In this document: positions 59,068 through 64,000 of the stretch, piece by piece
Position numbering within the stretch: position 1 is the stretch's first letter
Layout: each line of letters begins with the position of its first letter
Assembly (NCBI GenBank): GCA_032207245.1
Contig: CM063503.1
Span: 58,770,369 to 58,834,368, forward strand
DNA from: Pardosa pseudoannulata
Lineage: Eukaryota > Arthropoda > Arachnida > Araneae > Lycosidae
Direction of reading: 5' to 3'
Length of the DNA stretch: 64,000 bases
The notes under the pieces: model-generated
What the model was told of the DNA's origin: nothing
What the model saw: only the letters and a program-made list of their open reading frames with translations
The model's database searches: none
Made by a program: the position numbers and the translations under genes

Positions 59068-59881
59068 AAGCCTAGAGAATATTTTTTTTTACCATTTCAC
59101 CGATTTTCTAAAACATGTGTTATTTCAAAACTATTTATTTATTTCCCAAACTTTTTGTTGTTGTTGAATGATTACATTAAGTAAACAGTTAAAGTTTTAA
59201 CAAGTTTAAATATTTGTTTAATATTTAGATGCTGCTTCATTTGTGCTAATTTTCCCTTCCTGAAGCTTTTCTTTTTTTATTATTTGTGTTTACCTGCACT
59301 GGCAGAAATGTAGCTAAAACTTTTTTAAAACTGTTTCAACCAATTGAGTTATGTCACACCATGTTTGTTTATTTATTTTTGCATGTAATTAACTGATGTT
59401 AACTGTTCAATTAACTGTTTAAAATGAGTATAATTATGTTACTGGATGTGCATACGAGCTTGCTTTTTCCTGATGGCCCTAGTGATGCCAAGTACTGGTG
59501 AATATTAGTAGCAGGCAAGTATGCCTGGAGTAAACCAAATGTGGTTAAACTTGCAAGTATTTGTTTCCAAGTGTAGATACTTCAAATGAAGCAAAGTAGA
59601 TATTGTTCATTTTTTTTTAGTAGAGCAACTACTTTGAGTTTAACAAGTGATAAATATATTTTGTTGTTTACAAGAAGACTATGTGAGTATGACTTTTATA
59701 TTTTGTATCAGCTAAAGCTACTGAGAATGTTTGTCAAGATATTTTCTTCATTAATAAACTTTTATTTTTAAAAATGTAATCTTTCATATTGTTAAGATAC
59801 ACTCATGTATCAACAACATGAATGGTGTGTCATAACTTTATCTCCTATGTCTACACCACCCGTTTTTGTTATAATCGATAA
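59068..59881. other. No gene seen
   Basis: AT-rich DNA that may be the upstream intron or promoter region of the host gene, or further decayed piggyBac sequence. No exon with good splice sites was found here. Confidence 0.4.
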
Positions 59882-60257
59882 TGTTAGAAAATTAGTTACT
59901 TTATTTTTATAAGTAATTTTAATATTTTATTTTATTACCATCTCATAACCACTGATGATATTAGTATATATATTATGCATGCATTTTCTTTAGAGTCGTG
60001 ACGTATTGCATACATTTGAAGATCGTTTCTTTCCCTACCGATAAGTACTCGGGGGGAAAAGGCTATGTATCAATCAGTATGGTCGTAGTTGTATGGCTAT
60101 GTGTGTACAGCAGTTAGCCGATGTTTTCCTTTTCTTTTACGTTCAATAAATGTAGTTTTAAAAGATGCTAACGTTTGTCTTAATACTGTTCAGGATTAAT
60201 AGGGCAAAATGCTTCTACTTCAACTATTATTCTATTATAGCTTTCAATAAGCTAACA
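59882..60257 (+). repeat. 5' LTR of a copia-type element
   Basis: A 376-bp segment with TGTTAG ... CTAACA ends. The next bases, TTGGTTATGGGCCAGTT, match the internal initiator-tRNA primer site (GGTTATGGGCC) used by copia elements. No 3' LTR was found in the window. Confidence 0.7.
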
Positions 60258-61877
60258 TTGGTTATGGGCCAGTTTTAGCCCATTAACCTGAACAGTGGAC
60301 TTTAAGCAAGTTTATATCTGCCTCGATGGGGGGGGGGCCTGTTACAGCCCTAATCAAGCAACTATTCCTGAACTCACCGAAAAAAAGTATAGATCTATTT
60401 TTACGTACACTATGGAGAGTTTAATCGAACCACTGAATTCTGAGAATTACTCTACGTGGGCTGATAACATAAAGGTGTTATTATTAGAAAAGGAATCATG
60501 GAAGTTTATTAACGAAACCCCTGAACTTGATCCGAAAGCAACAACCAAGGGAAAGCATGATTTTGAGCTCAGACGAGATCAAGCTTACTCTACTATATAT
60601 CTGAATGTGAGTCGAGATTATAGAACCTTAATTTCATCGACGTCGAGTGGATAAGAAGCCTGGAAAATATTAAAGAATCACTTTCAACCTGTTACACGAG
60701 CGAGGATTGTAAACCTGTTACACGAATTTTTCGACACTCGGATTCACCCCGGATAATCAATCAGCATTTTTGTTGCAAGACTACGACGCATCGTGAAACA
60801 ATTAGCAGACTTAGGACACCCCTTACAAGATATATATCAAGCTTTTCAATTCCTCAGATACCTTCCAATGGAATATCAAGGCATTATCCAAGCCATATAC
60901 AGATGGCCGGATAAAAACTTTAAGTTTGACCCGGTGCTTGCTGAACTTCAATGTGAAGAGAGTCGCCTACAACAATGTAAGATAGATTCTGATAAATCTT
61001 TAAATGTTGCTTTTAATATCAATCGTAAAAATAATGAATTTAATGTACCTGTAACTAAAAATCTAAGTTATAATAAGGGATCTGAAATTGGACCTTGTTT
61101 CAGATGTAAGAAGTATGATCATTTAATTGCTAATTGCAAAGTCAAATCTAATTTTTCTAAAAGTAGAAGTAAGAGTAAAGGTAATTATACGAGCTCTAAC
61201 ATAACTGAATTGTTAACGGAAGCTTGTGTAAATCAATCAACCACTCTTGAAAAATTTTCATAGGTATTTAATTCGGCAGCCTCTGACCATTTTTGTAACA
61301 ATTTGAATATATTTTCTTCTTATAAACCTCAAAAAAATATTAATATGTCTCTTGCTATAGAAAATGTAACTAGCCCAATTGAGGGGATTGGTACAGTTGA
61401 TTTTACTGTTCGTATCGGTAGTAAACTTAACCAAATAAGATTAAACAACATGAAGTATTCTCCTAAATTACGTCGTAATCTTATATCAGGGCCATGCATT
61501 GAAAAAGCTGGACATTCATTTGTAGGAAACAAGGGGAAAATATGGGTTTTTAATAAAAAAGGTCAGAAACTATTTTATGCTAAACGTGTCAATAGATTAT
61601 ATTACTGTAAACCCCACTATCCTAAAATAGAGAATAGAACTGTTTATGACGATAACAGTAAAGTTGAAATCCTAACATCTGAAAGCAGTGATAATTTAGT
61701 TTTATGGCCTAATAGGTACAATCATATAAATACTGAATATATCAGCCAAACGAGTAATACCGACTCAGTGAGGGGCATACCAAAAATTAAACCTGTTAAA
61801 ATAAATTGTGAGGATTGTAAGTTAGCTAAAAGTAGAAGAGTGCCATTTAAGCCTATTCCTAAAATAAGATCGTCGAA
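60258..61877 (+). pseudogene. copia-type gag-pol, truncated
   Basis: From the Met at 60412 (MESLIEPLNSENYSTWADNI) one frame continues through gag, protease and the start of integrase without a frameshift. It is cut by in-frame stops at 60652, about 60755 and 61261. The gag zinc knuckle reads CFRCKKYDHLIANC (C-x2-C-x4-H-x4-C). The protease active site is NSAASDHF, with Asn (AAT at 61270-61272) in the Asp position. The pre-integrase region has LWPNRYNHIN and CEDCKLAKSRRVPF. Homology stops at about 61877; integrase core, reverse transcriptase and RNase H are missing. Confidence 0.88.
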
Positions 61878-61926
61878 ACAGAAGCGTCTGTGTCCAGCAA
61901 TCCTCCAAACTCCAACGCATACGCAC

Positions 61927-61989
61927 TGTGAACGGAGGGAAGCTGGTTTTGAAGGGTTATACTTCAAAACCAGCTTCTCTCCATTCACA
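61927..61989. repeat. Strong hairpin at the copia truncation point
   Basis: A perfect 16-bp stem, GAAGCTGGTTTTGAAG (61939-61954) with CTTCAAAACCAGCTTC (61962-61977), closes a 7-base loop. With two mismatches the arms extend to 61927 and 61989, about 28 bp each. It begins about 50 bp past the last copia codon. It may be the end of another mobile element or an inverted-repeat rearrangement. Confidence 0.85.
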
Positions 61990-62065
61990 CTTCCTAGAGA
62001 TTTCGCCAACTGTAGTGCTGAATTTATATAGTGTTCCGTCGCCTAGGGAATAAGACGCATTTTTA

Positions 62066-62360
62066 TAGCATGCCGCCACGTGCATTTTTGTGGTTGACTT
62101 ATTCGCTAAGTTTATATTTTATTTCATGAAAAATAAGCCCATCCTATGGATGCAACATTTATGAAAAACTTTTTATTATAAAAGATCACTTAACTGCTGA
62201 ATTTACATAGTAATTCGCCACCACGTGCTTTTTTTGTGGTTGACTTTTTCGCTAAGTTTATATTTTATTTCATGAAAAATGGAATCATCAGATGGATGCA
62301 ATATTTATAAAAAACCTTTTATTAAGAAAGATTCTTTAACAAAACATAAAATTATGTGAA
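62066..62360 (+). repeat. Two tandem 145-bp units with decayed C2H2 finger codons
   Basis: Unit 2 (from about 62212) repeats unit 1 (from about 62067) at an offset of 145 bp, including CGTGC.TTTTTGTGGTTGACTT and TCGCTAAGTTTATATTTTAT. Each unit also carries codons for a finger-like peptide: YGCNIYEKLFIIKDHLT in unit 1 and DGCNIYKKPFIKKDSLTKHK in unit 2. The second zinc Cys is Tyr in both. They look like duplicated, dead zinc-finger exons or a decayed zinc-finger gene. Confidence 0.6.
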
Positions 62361-63119
62361 CATAATTTTGAATCGGAGATTAGAAAGTCCATCGAGTGAC
62401 ACAAAATTTGGATTCATAAGCATTTAAGGGAGCGTATAGATGATCATCATACCCAAATTGAAGTTGAAAATTTTGAATTTACCGATTTTGATAATAATCT
62501 ATATCATATTGGGGTAAAATAGACATGAATGGGACAGTTAAAAAAAGTATGTTTTACAAATTATTTTTTACTAATACAACATTGTAAGTTTCAGGGTGAC
62601 AAACTAAAATATTTTACCATTTTAAAAAAAAAATTAAGATGAGAGTAATTATAGAAGTGTTGTTTTAAAATAACAATTACATTGGTAATAAATATGTCCT
62701 ATCACACTCTTACATGAGGCAGAAATGGGGCATGTTTTTGAAAGTTAAAATACATGCATAATTTTCAAAAATATGAAAAATGACAAAGAATGTATGTCAT
62801 TCATGAAGATAAGCTTTATTGATTATTGATAACATCTATTTTATCTATTTACATACTGTAAACAAAAATATTCAGTTCAGTTGATACCAAAGAGTTTGGG
62901 GAATATTTTAAATTTGCTTCTAATAATACCAACATGCATTTACTTTTAAGCATTTTTATCTAGAAAGAAAAAAGTTAAAAAGATTAGATAAAACTATTCT
63001 CGCTCTAGTAAAATAAGGGGAAGGTTCAAATATTAATTAAACTTATGAAAAATGTTGATACATATAGAATAGCTAAAATAAGTTAGAGCTATGTTAAAAG
63101 TCATACAGTTATACTTAAT
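62361..63119. other. Possible continuation of the zinc-finger relic, then nothing
   Basis: A short stretch after unit 2 reads CEHNFESEIRKSIE, a stop, then HKIWIHKHLRERIDDHHTQ and a V-E-N-F-E-F-TDFDNN end, so it may continue the relic to about 62520. Beyond this the DNA is AT-rich without features. Confidence 0.35.
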
Positions 63120-63305
63120 ATGATAACCAAAGTAAATAATTATGAGTGTGAAGTGAAATCAACTAAAAAATTAGATCATAAGCATCATTACATTGTTGAA
63201 CATCCAACTTGTATCATGCAATATAAATTGAAGTGCCCAATTTACAAAGGGTGCTTTCATGTGTTTCAGTATACATGTGCAAATAATTTAAAACAACATA
63301 TGTAA
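63120..63305 (+). pseudogene. Finger-like open frame, unidentified
   Basis: A 61-codon frame with CPIYKGCFHVFQYTCANNLK and QHM at its end, similar in pattern to a C2H2 finger with F and L in the usual places. Stops follow, although open pieces continue to about 63700 (for example NILENVLKGCEINPKINKEL). It probably belongs to the same decayed gene as the units at 62066-62360. Identity is inference. Confidence 0.35.
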
Positions 63306-63856
63306 ACATATTCATGCAAGTTACAAGTATATGAGAAATACCAAAAGAAAAAAATACATATATTGAAAACAGCGGTGGTGAAAAAGAAATTTCTAATATT
63401 TTGCAAATGTATAGTTTGAATAGTATCTAAAAACCAGAAATTAACATTCTTGAAAATGTTCTGAAAGGCTGTGAAATAAACCCTAAAATTAATAAAGAAC
63501 TAAAAAAAAAGAAAATACTATACATAATGTGCTAAAATTAAGCAACAAAATTAAACATGTAAATTTTAAGATTCATGAGCATTTTAAAAATGAACTACCT
63601 AGTAAGAAAATTAAAACTCCAAACAAACTCCACAAGAAGGAAAAAATCGAATCCCAATTTAGCATTATTAAAACCCTTAGATAATGAAAAGAAAATATTG
63701 GTGAAAGTTTCACACATTTAAATAAAGAAGTACTGTATTTACATTCTATGACTGATTATAAACATTAATAATATTGAGAAAATTCTGTTTTCATTTTGTT
63801 TAAATTTTATATTGCAACATGAAATTTGTATTTTTGTATTAAATAAAATTTGCTGG

Positions 63857-63928
<72 letters not shown>

Positions 63929-64000
63929 ACACAAATGTTCAAATATGTGTGTGTATATAAATTTATTTATTTTATTCTTCTGAATGATTTAGGTTTCATT
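63306..64000. other. AT-rich end of window with (AT)n microsatellite
   Basis: Eroded coding-like stretches to about 63700, then AT-rich DNA and an (AT)n run at 63859-63925. No gene supported. Confidence 0.5.

Noticed and set aside
61722..62009. 95-codon minus-strand frame
   Set aside because: Antisense to the copia frame and to the hairpin.

Overview
The window is AT-rich animal DNA with long introns, (AT)n microsatellites and many decayed transposons. The element set (a Tc1-type element, hAT, piggyBac, copia and Ty3-type elements, tRNA-headed SINEs) and the style of the one host gene suggest an arthropod, most likely a spider. That assignment rests on recognition, not on a search.

One host gene is convincing. 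It lies on the minus strand from 58171 down to 20956, and I resolved 16 coding exons from their reading phases and splice sites. The product is a PHF3/DIDO1-family transcription regulator: a charged Ser/Lys-rich N-terminal exon, a PHD finger split over two exons, a small Cys-rich zinc motif, a TFIIS central domain over four exons, a SPOC domain, and a proline-rich tail ending in an RGG-like segment. All exon phases agree except at one place. The central SPOC exon, expected between 25434 and 22875, cannot be found, and the flanking phases do not fit without it. One intron uses a GC-AG pair. The first exon(s) lie upstream of 58171 and were not found.

The left 15 kb is a transposon graveyard. 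A long inverted-repeat element (about 4060-7905) carries three hAT insertions with perfect 8-bp target duplications: one at its left tip, one in its spacer and one in its right arm. Downstream are a candidate solo LTR, a degenerate piggyBac-like element, several copies of one tRNA-derived SINE family, and a nearly complete Tc1-type element (11196-12682) with a broken transposase. From about 15 to 20.9 kb there is the 3' flank of the host gene, with a ~500-bp AT/AC microsatellite.

The introns hold a Ty3-type LTR retrotransposon (28727-32794, 4-bp target duplication) that landed inside a LINE relic and has lost its reverse transcriptase core; piggyBac remnants, one of them (49830-51025) a complete TTAA-flanked internally deleted element; a LINE RNase H fragment; a 3.5-kb element with long terminal inverted repeats; and a hairpin element at 46 kb. 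Upstream of the gene lie another piggyBac C-terminal fragment, a truncated copia element (59882 to about 61877) and tandem, decayed C2H2 zinc-finger-like units. No tRNA, rRNA or CRISPR array was seen.
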